Below are positions 57,196 through 64,000 of a DNA stretch of 64,000 nt, piece after piece. Where the stretch lies: assembly GCA_964535215.1 (NCBI GenBank), contig CAZHST010000010.1, forward strand, positions 21,996-85,995, given 5' to 3'. Each line of letters opens with the position of its first letter. The first letter of the stretch is position 1. The stretch is from JACQHM01 sp964535215 (lineage in GTDB: Bacteria > Methylomirabilota > Methylomirabilia > Methylomirabilales > JACQHM01). The position numbers and the translations under genes were made by a program. The notes beneath the pieces were generated by a model. It saw nothing but the letters and a program-made list of their open reading frames with translations, searched no databases and was not told where the DNA came from.

Positions 57196-57762
57196 TCAGG
57201 GGTGCTCTTCCAGCAGGGGGCGGAGCTTCTCCTTCAGGAGCCGCTTGCCGAAGTTGAGCCGGGATTTCACCGTCCCTATGGGGATGCCGAGGAGGTCGGC
57301 GATCTCCTGGTAGGACAATCCTTCCAGATCCCTCAGGATGACGGCGATCCGGTAGTGGGGAGGGAGGGAGGCAATGGCCCTTCGGACGAGAAGCTCCCGC
57401 TCCCGCTCCTCCAGGAGCGCCCCAGGGTCATGGGGGGAAGGGGCTGCCCCCCTGGCTTCCTCCTCCGGGAGCGGGAGGGCTGTCTGGCGGCGGAGGTGGT
57501 TCAGGGAGAGGTTGATGGTAATCCGGTAGAGCCAGGAGTACAGGGAGGATTCCCCCCGGAACCGGGGGAGGGCGCGATAGGCTCTGAGGAAAACCTCCTG
57601 GGCGATGTCCTCGGCCGTCATGGGGTTTCCCACCACCTGCTGGGCCAGGCGGTCAATCCTTCGGTAGTATTTCTCGACGAGAAGCTCGAAGGCCTTGTCC
57701 TCCCCCTGGAGGAAGCGCTGGATTAAGAGGCGGTCCTCGGCTCCTGGGTCACCGTGTGGCAT
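57196..57762 (-). CDS. ECF sigma-70 factor
   Basis: 188-aa extracytoplasmic-function sigma factor. Region 2 shows FELLVEKYYRRIDRLAQQVV and MTAEDIAQEVFLRAYRAL (with the DIAQEVFLRA core). Region 4 is LPPHYRIAVILRDLEGLSY, then EIADLLGIPIGTVKSRLNFG, the promoter-reading HTH. It is the last gene of the six-gene minus-strand operon whose first gene is a zinc anti-sigma factor. It likely directs the response to an envelope signal and may control this operon. It overlaps the adaptor gene by 14 bases. Confidence 0.9.
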   Translation of the reverse strand: MPHGDPGAEDRLLIQRFLQGEDKAFELLVEKYYRRIDRLAQQVVGNPMTAEDIAQEVFLRAYRALPRFRGESSLYSWLYRITINLSLNHLRRQTALPLPEEEARGAAPSPHDPGALLEERERELLVRRAIASLPPHYRIAVILRDLEGLSYQEIADLLGIPIGTVKSRLNFGKRLLKEKLRPLLEEHP

Positions 57763-58861
57763 TCAGCACTTCCACCCTCTGTCCGTCCTTGACCTTCCCT
57801 CGCCCCTGGTCAATGATCTTTTCCCCTGCTTGAAGCCCCGAGACGACCTCGACGACCTCCTCGTTCTTCAACCCGGTCCGGAGGACCTTCTTGCGGGCCC
57901 TCCCGTTGTCTACCACGAACACGTATTCCTCGTCCCCTTTCTGGAGGATCACCGAGGCCGGGAGGGTGAGGACATTCGCCTTCCTCGACAGGATGAAGTC
58001 GGCGGTGCCCGTCATCCCCAGCCTGAGTCGGACCCCGGGCTTTTGCAGGGCGACCTTGACCTTGTACCGGACCCTCTCCCCGATCTCCTCGACGCTGGCG
58101 AGGGTGATCTCTTTGACAAGGCCTGTGAACCGTCGGTCCGGGAAGGCATCCAGGGCGATGACCGCTTGCTGACCCCGCCTGATCCGGCTGATCTCCGTCT
58201 GATCCACCTCCACGTGGAACTCCAGGGCCGACAGATCGGCGATCTCGGCGATGGCCGCCGGCTGGAGCTGACCTCCCCCTCGGGGAGAAGCGCTCACGAT
58301 CCCCCCCACCTCCACGAACTTCCGCGTGATGACGCCGCCGATGGGGGCGCGGATCAGGGTCTTCCCCAGCTTGGCTTTGAGGAGCTGGAGGGCGGCCTTC
58401 TTTTCCGCGATCTGGGCCTGGTAGAGGTTGACCTGCCCCTGAGCCGTATCCACCTCCTGTCGGGCCACGTAGCCCTTCTTGTAGAGGGTCTGGGTCTCCT
58501 CGAGGACCTTCTGGGCGTGGGCCAGGTTGGTCTCGGCCAGTTCCAGGGCGGCCTCCGTCTGCCGGAGCTGGGCGGAAAGCTCGGCATCGTCCAGCTTGGC
58601 CAGGACCTGCCCCTCCTTCACCAGGTCCTGTTCCCGGAAGTAGAGGGCCACGATCCTGGCGGTTGGCTCGGCAGGGACCAGCACCTTCCGCCCCGCCTCC
58701 ACGGAGCCGGGGGCGGAGACACTCTGCTCGATGGTCCCGAAGGAGGCTTCGACCACCGTCACCGGTTCGACCGCTTCCCGGGGAAGCTTCCGGTAGAGGA
58801 CAAGGGAGGCGACCAGGAGGAGGAGGGCCAGGAGGATGGCCGTTCGTTGCCAGCGCTTCAT
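57749..58861 (-). CDS. RND/MacA-type periplasmic adaptor protein
   Basis: 370-aa membrane-fusion protein. A short N-terminal anchor (RTAILLALLLLVASLVLY) leads to the barrel-sandwich (lipoyl-like) halves VSAPGSVEAGRKVLVPAEPT and LIRAPIGGVITRKFVEVGG, with a long helical hairpin between them. The beta-barrel and membrane-proximal domains follow (FTGLVKEITLASVEEIGERV, VKDGQRVEVLNATR). It bridges the MacB-like permease at 58869 and an outer-membrane channel. The TolC-like protein at 45188 is a candidate partner, though not adjacent. Confidence 0.88.
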   Translation of the reverse strand: MKRWQRTAILLALLLLVASLVLYRKLPREAVEPVTVVEASFGTIEQSVSAPGSVEAGRKVLVPAEPTARIVALYFREQDLVKEGQVLAKLDDAELSAQLRQTEAALELAETNLAHAQKVLEETQTLYKKGYVARQEVDTAQGQVNLYQAQIAEKKAALQLLKAKLGKTLIRAPIGGVITRKFVEVGGIVSASPRGGGQLQPAAIAEIADLSALEFHVEVDQTEISRIRRGQQAVIALDAFPDRRFTGLVKEITLASVEEIGERVRYKVKVALQKPGVRLRLGMTGTADFILSRKANVLTLPASVILQKGDEEYVFVVDNGRARKKVLRTGLKNEEVVEVVSGLQAGEKIIDQGRGKVKDGQRVEVLNATR

Positions 58862-58868
58862 TCAGGCC

Positions 58869-60074
58869 TCATTCGTGACGAAGGGCTTCGATGGGATCCA
58901 GGCTTGCCGCCTTGAAGGCCGGGTAGACGCCGAAGAAGGTTCCGACCCCCATGGAGAAGAGGAGGGCCAAGGCTATGGCGAAGGGGGAGATCCGGATGGA
59001 GAAGGTGGGGTAGGAGTTGGAGATGGCGAGGGCCCCCAGGTAGGAAAGGGCAATGCCCAGCAGGCCTCCTAAGAGGGAGAGGAGGACCGATTCGCTTAAG
59101 AACTGCAGAAGGATCTCCCAATCCCTGGCCCCTATCGCTTTCCGGAGGCCGATCTCCCGCGTCCTCTCTACCACCGAGACGATCATGATGTTCATGATAC
59201 CGATGCCGCCGACGATCAGGGAGATCCCGGCGATGCTCCCCAGCATGATGGTCAGGATGGAGCCGATCGTCTGAAAGGCCTCCAGGGTTTCGCCCTGGCT
59301 TCTGACGGCGAAATCGTAGGGGTCCAGGGATTTGGAGAGGATCCGCCACGCCTCTTCAACGGCCGGGGGGATGTCCTCGGCCCTGGAGACGTGGACGAAG
59401 ATAAAGGAGAGGGTGTTCGTCCCGAAGATCCGCTGGGCAGTCGTTAAGGGGATGAAGACCTGGTTATCCAGGTCAAGGTCGAAGAGCTGCCCCTTCGCCT
59501 CCATGACGCCGATGATCCGAAACCGCTCGCCGGCGAGGGAGAGGGTCTTCCCCAGGGGGTCACTCCCCTCGAAGAGGGCGGCCTCGACGCTCTTCCCGAG
59601 GACGGCGACCCGCCTGGCCAGATCCACGTCCCCCGACTTCAGGAACGTCCCTTGGGCCACAGGCCAGTTTCTCACCTCGGGGAAGTTGGGGACGGTGCCC
59701 GTCACCACGACACCAGGTTTCACCTGTTTCCCGTGGCTGACCGTTGCGGGGAGGCTGAGGACGGGGGAGACCGTCAGCTGGTAGCGGCTCTGCTTCTGGA
59801 GCATCTCCGCATGCTGGAGCCTCAGCTTGTTGACGGCCGACCGCCCTCCCCGGCCGAACACTCCGCGCTCGGCGCGTCCGGGCAGGACGACGTAGAGGTT
59901 CGATCCCAACCCCTCGACGACGCCGGTGATCTCCGCCTTGACCCCGAGGGAGATGGAGATCAGGAGGATGATCGCCATGGTCCCGATGGCCACCCCCAGC
60001 ATGGTGAGAGCCGAGCGGAGCTTGTTGGCCGCTATCGCCTCCAGGGAGGCCTGGGTCAGCTCGAAGGCGTCCAT
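58869..60074 (-). CDS. MacB-like ABC-type permease
   Basis: 401-aa permease. The N-terminal membrane helix (MLGVAIGTMAIILLISISLGVKAE) is followed by a large periplasmic MacB_PCD domain (about residues 60-250). The FtsX-like C-terminal helices are AGISLIVGGIGIMNIMIVSVVERTREIG, LLQFLSESVLLSLLGG and LALLFSMGVGTFFGVYPAFK. These are full hallmarks of type VII/MacB exporters, which use ATP to drive periplasmic substrate release via the adaptor. The gene overlaps the ATPase start region. Substrate: antibiotics, peptides or lipoproteins in known members, unknown here. Confidence 0.88.
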   Translation of the reverse strand: MDAFELTQASLEAIAANKLRSALTMLGVAIGTMAIILLISISLGVKAEITGVVEGLGSNLYVVLPGRAERGVFGRGGRSAVNKLRLQHAEMLQKQSRYQLTVSPVLSLPATVSHGKQVKPGVVVTGTVPNFPEVRNWPVAQGTFLKSGDVDLARRVAVLGKSVEAALFEGSDPLGKTLSLAGERFRIIGVMEAKGQLFDLDLDNQVFIPLTTAQRIFGTNTLSFIFVHVSRAEDIPPAVEEAWRILSKSLDPYDFAVRSQGETLEAFQTIGSILTIMLGSIAGISLIVGGIGIMNIMIVSVVERTREIGLRKAIGARDWEILLQFLSESVLLSLLGGLLGIALSYLGALAISNSYPTFSIRISPFAIALALLFSMGVGTFFGVYPAFKAASLDPIEALRHE

Positions 60075-60799
60075 GGCTCCTCCAGGGAGAGTTTGGCCAG
60101 CTCCTCCTCAGCCCTCCTCCGCTCCCTCACCACCTCCTCCTTCAGGATCCTCCCATCCTTCAGGTGGATGATCCGCTCGGCATGCTCCGCCAGTTGCCGG
60201 TCGTGGGTGACCATCAGGATCGTCATCCCCTCCCGGTTCAGGCGCTCCAGGAGGGCCATGATCTCCAGCCCCGACCGGGAATCCAGGTTTCCCGTCGGCT
60301 CATCGGCCAGGATCAGCTTCGGGTGGTTGGCGAGGGCCCGGGCGATGGCGACCCGTTGCTGCTGGCCCCCGGAAAGCTCGTAAGGCTTATGGTTCGCCCA
60401 CTCCTCCAGGCCGACGGATCGTAAGAGCTCCAAAGCCCTTGCCTTCCGACGGTCCTTGGGGAAGCCGCTGTAGAGGAACGGGAGCATGACATTGGCCAGG
60501 GCGCTGGCCTGGTGGAGGAGGTGGAAGGTCTGGAAGATGAAGCCGATCTTCCGGCTTCGGATGGAGGCCAGCTCGCCCTTGCTCATCTTCCCCACCTCCA
60601 CCCCGTCAATCTCGACGGAGCCGCTGGTGGGACGATCCAGGCAGCCCAGGATGTTCAGGAGGGTGGATTTGCCGCAGCCCGAGGGGCCCATGATCGCGGT
60701 GAAGGTCCCCTCCTCCACGGTGAGGGAAATCCCTCGCAGGGCCGGCACCGTGACGGCTCCCAGCCGGTAGATCTTCACCAGGTCTTTCACCCTCACCAT
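60056..60799 (-). CDS. MacB/LolD-type ABC ATPase
   Basis: 247-aa ABC ATPase. Walker A is MGPSGCGKSTLLN, the Q-loop is in FIFQTFHLLH, the signature is ELSGGQQQRVAIARAL, Walker B is LILADEPTGNLDSR, and the switch His is in MILMVTHDRQ. These are MacB/LolD/FtsE-like. The permease is separate, so this is a two-gene exporter. ATG 60799 (MVRVKDLVKIY) has a GGGGAA ribosome site at suitable spacing; in-frame ATG 60805 and 60826 are alternatives. The gene's start overlaps the preceding SPase-like gene. Confidence 0.9.
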   Translation of the reverse strand: MVRVKDLVKIYRLGAVTVPALRGISLTVEEGTFTAIMGPSGCGKSTLLNILGCLDRPTSGSVEIDGVEVGKMSKGELASIRSRKIGFIFQTFHLLHQASALANVMLPFLYSGFPKDRRKARALELLRSVGLEEWANHKPYELSGGQQQRVAIARALANHPKLILADEPTGNLDSRSGLEIMALLERLNREGMTILMVTHDRQLAEHAERIIHLKDGRILKEEVVRERRRAEEELAKLSLEEPWTPSS

Positions 60800-61854
60800 G
60801 GCCATTTCCCCAGCGTGAGATGCCACTTCATCCGGCCAACCTCTGTCAGCCGCCCCCGGATCCTCCCCCCGGGGATCACCCCTCCCCCGTACTCCTCCAG
60901 GGGGACTCCACGGTTATCCCCGAGGATGAAGAAATGGTCAGGGGGGATCGTGATCGGCGGGGTGTTGAGGCCGAGAGGGCCGACAAGGTACGGCTCGGCC
61001 AGCGGTTGATCGTTGATGAAGACCCGACCTTCCCGGACCTCCACCTTTTCCCCGGGCAGCCCGACGACCCGGCCGAGGGACCTCACCCGGAACCCGGGCG
61101 CCAGGGGGAAGAGGCCTTCCCGCCCCGGCAGGGCAAAGCCCACGACCTCCCCCCGTTTCGGGCTCCTCAGGTGATAGGTCAGGGTGTCGAAGGGGAGGGA
61201 GAGGTGCCTCCGACCCAGGATCAGCGGGGGGGGGATCGGCTCCATCGCATGGAGGGCCTTCTGGGGCACCAGGCCCCTTTCGGCGAAGAAGGCCCGCTCC
61301 AGCAGGGCAAAGGCTCCATAAAAGAGGAGGGCCAGGGTGACCACCAGCACCAGCCGCTTTCCCTCCACTTGATAGCAGACCCTCACGGCCTGGAGTTTCA
61401 GGATCAGGCCCCAGAGGGAAAGGAACAGGGCGATCCCAAGGGCCAGGAGGAGCCAGGGGAGACCGAGATCGGTCCCCACGACGGCCGGGGTCATCGCCAA
61501 GAAGACCAACGCCAGGACAGTGAGCCCGATGGTCGGCACCTGGGTATACCCCCATGCGACGAGCAGATCCCCCCACCGGCCTTTCCTGGGGGCGACGATC
61601 CGGGAGGCCAGGTGAATCAGGAGAACGACCAGGACCATCCGCCCCAGGGCCAGAGGGAAGTTTACCAGAAGATAGGCCCTCCCTCCAAGGCTTACCGGAA
61701 GCATCACCTCGCTCATCTGGAGCGTGCTCCAGTAGGAGCCGATCATCCCCAGCACCAGGGAAGGGAACAGGCCTCGCCTTGCCAGGATGCCTTCCAGGGT
61801 CTCCGAGGGGCTGACCATCAGCCCCTTTAACTCCCTCCATGCTTCCCCCCTCAT
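60793..61854 (-). CDS. Yip1-type membrane domain fused to an inactive signal-peptidase-I-like domain
   Basis: 353-aa protein. Residues about 10-160 hold Yip1-like membrane segments. Residues about 170-350 look like S26 signal peptidase I: HAMEPIPPPLI stands in for the S-M-x-P box, SLGRVVGLPGE for K-R-V-I-G-L-P-G-D, and FILGDNRG for the GDNR box. The catalytic Ser is Ala203 and the catalytic Lys is Gly261, so Ser/Lys chemistry is not expected. ATG 61854 follows AAGGAGG. In an operon with anti-sigma factor and sigma factor, it may sense or hold a cleavable envelope protein. Confidence 0.75.
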   Translation of the reverse strand: MRGEAWRELKGLMVSPSETLEGILARRGLFPSLVLGMIGSYWSTLQMSEVMLPVSLGGRAYLLVNFPLALGRMVLVVLLIHLASRIVAPRKGRWGDLLVAWGYTQVPTIGLTVLALVFLAMTPAVVGTDLGLPWLLLALGIALFLSLWGLILKLQAVRVCYQVEGKRLVLVVTLALLFYGAFALLERAFFAERGLVPQKALHAMEPIPPPLILGRRHLSLPFDTLTYHLRSPKRGEVVGFALPGREGLFPLAPGFRVRSLGRVVGLPGEKVEVREGRVFINDQPLAEPYLVGPLGLNTPPITIPPDHFFILGDNRGVPLEEYGGGVIPGGRIRGRLTEVGRMKWHLTLGKWPW

Positions 61855-61867
61855 CCCGGGCCTCCTT

Positions 61868-62284
61868 CTACCCCAAGAGGAGGGGGAGCAGGTAAGAGAG
61901 GAAGAAGGTCCATGCCTCCTCCTCCAGCTCCAGAGCGGCCAGGGTGCTGACCAGGGCCCCGAGGGCAAAGGCGACCGGGACCAGGGTCAGGACCGGATGC
62001 TCGATCACCCCCAGGAATCGTTCCCAAAGGGGGGTCCCGGTCGGGCGTGGAAGATCCTGGACCTTCACCCGGAGCTTCCGAAGGGCCTCGGGCCAATACC
62101 CTTGAGGCCGGGAGGGGGCGGGGAGGGACCGGAGGAAGACGGTCATCCGGCGGAGGCCCTCCAGCTCCTTCCGACAAGGATCGCAGGTCTGGACATGGCC
62201 CTCGACCCATCGGGCCCTCCCCGGGGTCAGCTCCTGATCCAGATAGGCGGTTAAGGCCTTTCTGACGGCTCCACACGGTTTCAT
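61868..62284 (-). CDS. Zinc-finger anti-sigma factor (zf-HC2)
   Basis: 138-aa protein from ATG 62284 behind GAAGGAGGA. The zinc site is formed by Cys4, His30, Cys34 and Cys37 (EGHVQTCDPCRKEL), the H-x3-C-x2-C pattern of ZAS anti-sigma factors. The helix at the N-terminus (AVRKALTAYLDQELTPGRA) is the sigma-binding part. Two C-terminal hydrophobic segments (VLTLVPVAFALGALVSTLA and WTFFLSYLLPLLLG) anchor it to the inner membrane. It is the first gene of the operon, the sigma factor the last. It should hold the ECF sigma factor inactive until an envelope signal arrives. Confidence 0.85.
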   Translation of the reverse strand: MKPCGAVRKALTAYLDQELTPGRARWVEGHVQTCDPCRKELEGLRRMTVFLRSLPAPSRPQGYWPEALRKLRVKVQDLPRPTGTPLWERFLGVIEHPVLTLVPVAFALGALVSTLAALELEEEAWTFFLSYLLPLLLG

Positions 62285-62405
62285 CCTTCCTCCTCCCTTC
62301 CCCCGACAGACCTGGTCTTTCTTCCTGATTAAAAGACCCATGAACGCCCGGGATGGTTCGAACCCTGCCGCCTTTTGTCCAGGGACAGGTCATCTGCCTT
62401 CAAGC

Positions 62406-62434
62406 TTGACAACCCTGAAATTCCTATGATACAT
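62406..62434 (+). promoter_or_regulatory. Predicted promoter of the hybrid glycosyltransferase gene
   Basis: TTGACA (62406-62411) is perfect and is followed after 17 bases by ATACAT (62429-62434), a weak -10. A start near 62441 gives a short leader to GTG 62464 with CAGGAG as ribosome site. The divergent anti-sigma gene starts 180 bases to the left. Confidence 0.5.
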
Positions 62435-62463
62435 ACAAGTCACTTCTTTTCAGGAGACAAATC

Positions 62464-63648
62464 GTGGAAGGTAAAGTCGAGCTTTCGGTCGTCATCCCGG
62501 TCTTCAACGAGGCAGGGAATCTCCCGGAGCTGTATGAGCGGCTGGCCAGGACCTTGGATAGGCTGAAACACGGCTCTTCCGATGAAGTGATCTTCGTTGA
62601 CGATGGCAGCAACGACGGTAGTGACAAGATCCTAAGGCAACTCCACGAGAGGGATCCGAGGGTCAAGGTCATCAGGTTCTCGCAGAACTTCGGCCAGCAT
62701 GCCGCGCTTTCTGCCGGGATCGAGCGGGCGAGGGGGAGGATCGTGGTGATCATGGATGGGGACCTCCAGTATGACCCTCAGGATATCCAGAAGCTCCTTG
62801 AAAAGATGGAGGAAGGTCACGATGTTGTCACCGGCTGGCGGGAGGGCCGAGAAGACGGCCTCCTGACCCGCCGCCTCCCTTCCTATCTTGCCAACAGGCT
62901 GATCGGGGGGGTGACAGGCATCCACCTCCACGATTACAACTGCGGGCTAAAGGCCTTCACGGCCGATGTGGCCAAAAGGTTGAGCCAGTATGGGGAGATG
63001 CGCCGGTTCCTGGGGGCCCTCCTCGTCCTCATGGGGAGATCCATCGCCGAGGTGAGAGAATCCCAACTCGAGATGACCTGGAGGGCCCTTCAGGCCCCTT
63101 TCACGATCCCGGTGCGGATGGCGGAGGCCTTGTCTCCTGGGGCGAGGCCTTCCCTCTTCAGGCTTATTCAGTCCGCCCTGCTGGCCTTCTTCCTGTGGGG
63201 GCGCCTGTGGGTTCTCCTCTTCTGTGTCAGGCGTTGGTATCGAGGAGGCGCGTTCCCTAGATCCGAGGGTCTTCTCCTCCTTTGGCTTGTCATCCCCGTC
63301 CTCACCCTGACCCTCAAAAAACAAGCCCTGATGTGGTACTACTTCGACCTGCTCTATCCCTCTCAATTTTTGGTCATTGGCCTCGCCGTGGACGGTTTCC
63401 TTCAGGCCGTGGAGCGAAAGGGCATCCCCCGCTCTCTCCAACGGGGCATTGGTTTCGCCACCACGCTAGGGATCGCCTTCGTCGTCTTTGTGCAGGCCTC
63501 GTTCCTGGAAGCCCTCCGGCAGGATGTCCTCAGCTCGGGGGCCCTGCGCCTCCCTACGGAGATCGGTCTGAGGTTCCCTGATCCCCTGTGGTGGATTAGA
63601 ACTCATTTCAAAACCCTCCTCAGGGTGAGCATGGCACAGGCCAAATGA
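62464..63648 (+). CDS. GT2 glycosyltransferase joined to a GT-C-like membrane tail
   Basis: 394-aa protein starting at GTG 62464 behind AGGAG. Residues 1-200 are a polyprenol-phosphate-sugar synthase-like GT2: LSVVIPVFNEAGNLPELYE, VIFVDDGSNDGSD, VVIMDGDLQYDP and VTGWREGREDG. From about residue 210 the protein becomes a membrane segment series resembling the C-terminal part of GT-C/PMT transferases (LLLLWLVIPVLTLTL, WYYFDLLYPSQFLVIG). This junction is unusual and may be a fusion by deletion of the middle. The last 15 residues (RTHFKTLLRVSMAQAK) appear to be read from the neighbouring IS element. Confidence 0.65.
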   Translation: MEGKVELSVVIPVFNEAGNLPELYERLARTLDRLKHGSSDEVIFVDDGSNDGSDKILRQLHERDPRVKVIRFSQNFGQHAALSAGIERARGRIVVIMDGDLQYDPQDIQKLLEKMEEGHDVVTGWREGREDGLLTRRLPSYLANRLIGGVTGIHLHDYNCGLKAFTADVAKRLSQYGEMRRFLGALLVLMGRSIAEVRESQLEMTWRALQAPFTIPVRMAEALSPGARPSLFRLIQSALLAFFLWGRLWVLLFCVRRWYRGGAFPRSEGLLLLWLVIPVLTLTLKKQALMWYYFDLLYPSQFLVIGLAVDGFLQAVERKGIPRSLQRGIGFATTLGIAFVVFVQASFLEALRQDVLSSGALRLPTEIGLRFPDPLWWIRTHFKTLLRVSMAQAK

Positions 63649-64000
63649 AAGAAGCCTGCGTAGGTTGTGATCAGTCGCTCATACCGTACCACGAGACGAC
63701 GAAAGGGGCCCAGCCACGCAAAGGGGCGCTCCACGATCCAGCGGCGCCTGTAGCGGCGCAGCGTCCGACCATCTTGGTCCGTCGCCCGCTGGGTGTTCTG
63801 CCGGGCTGGGATGAGGGGCTCCATCCCCCGGCGTTTCAGCCGCTTCCGCAAGGGATTGCTGTCGAAGGCCCTGGCAGCGATCAGCCGCTCCGGATGCTTG
63901 CGGGGCCGACCCGGCTTCCCCGCCCTGCTCACCGCTACCGTGGCAAGGGTCTTCTCCAGGAGCGTGACTTCTGCCGGGGAAGCCGAGGCCAGGGCTGCTC
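63603..64000 (-). mobile_element. IS5-family transposase, partial (continues beyond the right edge)
   Basis: The minus-strand frame from 63603 upstream is open to 64000. It encodes the C-terminal DDE region of an IS5/IS4-like transposase: LIAARAFDSNPLRKRLKRRG, then YRRRWIVERPFAWLGPFRRLV and ERLITTYAGFFHLACAMLTL, the typical E-containing catalytic end. An earlier frame part (LLEKTLATVAVSRAGKPGRP) extends to the edge. The left inverted repeat probably lies near 63597-63615 (TTAGAACTCATTTCAAAACC), overlapping the 3' end of the glycosyltransferase gene. The element seems to have truncated that gene. Confidence 0.75.

Noticed and set aside
62350..62370. tRNA-like GGTTCGAACCC
   Set aside because: Isolated T-arm-like palindrome, no cloverleaf. 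Not called as a tRNA or attachment site.
1..64000. CRISPR arrays, rRNA genes, prophage or plasmid genes
   Set aside because: No regular spacer-repeat pattern, no rRNA-like sequence and no phage or replication genes were seen.

Overview
The window comes from a GC-rich Gram-negative bacterium. A TolC-like outer-membrane protein, a MacAB-like export set, an O-antigen-type sugar cluster and many signal-peptide proteins support an outer membrane. The lineage cannot be named from sequence alone. Codon bias and gene content would suit an uncultured group such as NC10/Methylomirabilota, Rokubacteria or a deep Desulfobacterota branch, but that is a guess. No rRNA, tRNA or CRISPR array was seen, and no gap without a gene exceeds 300 bases.

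Layout. (1) 1-20216, plus strand: a tightly packed surface-polysaccharide cluster. It holds five methyltransferase-type genes' worth of reading frames (one frameshifted), two GT4 and four GT2 glycosyltransferases, a GT10 fucosyltransferase-like enzyme, a Wzx-type flippase, two Gfo/Idh/MocA dehydrogenases, a polysaccharide deacetylase, RmlB- and RmlC-like nucleotide-sugar enzymes, and an unusual anchored amidohydrolase. (2) 20284-44240, minus strand: 22 close-set genes that look like one very long operon for an unidentified glycolipid or acyl product. They include an ACP, three ketosynthases, a ketoreductase, a MaoC dehydratase, two MDR reductases, two PlsC-like acyltransferases, two GT1/GT28-type glycosyltransferases, three AlkP-superfamily enzymes, a VTT membrane protein, a GT2, an E2-like acyltransferase and a DegT aminotransferase. 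(3) 44488-48875: a periplasmic repeat protein, a TolC-like protein, a CRP-family regulator and a FabH-like ketosynthase. (4) 48970-57195, plus strand: an island of secreted proteins (subtilase, alpha/beta hydrolase, two HEAT-repeat proteins, several orphans). (5) 57196-62284, minus strand: an operon with anti-sigma factor, Yip1/signal-peptidase-like protein, MacB-like ABC exporter, adaptor and ECF sigma factor. (6) 62464-64000: a hybrid glycosyltransferase whose 3' end is overlapped by a partial IS5-type element running off the right edge.

Main idea. A CRP-like regulator (46928-47605) has the classic RETxxR recognition helix. Near-perfect CRP-type palindromes lie at 44369-44384, 47623-47638 and 47655-47670. 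The first sits upstream of a minus-strand promoter reading into the 22-gene lipid block. The other two sit upstream of a plus-strand promoter for the FabH-like starter ketosynthase. Both promoters share the same 22.5-bp centre-to-minus-35 geometry and the same intervening sequence. This suggests one co-regulated system in which a dedicated type II fatty-acid/polyketide machine builds an acyl chain, acyltransferases and glycosyltransferases turn it into a lipid, and AlkP-superfamily enzymes modify head groups. Within it, one ketosynthase has lost its nucleophilic Cys (Cys to Ser) and is translationally coupled to an intact ketosynthase just upstream of the ACP. That arrangement resembles the KS-alpha/KS-beta/ACP core of type II polyketide synthases.
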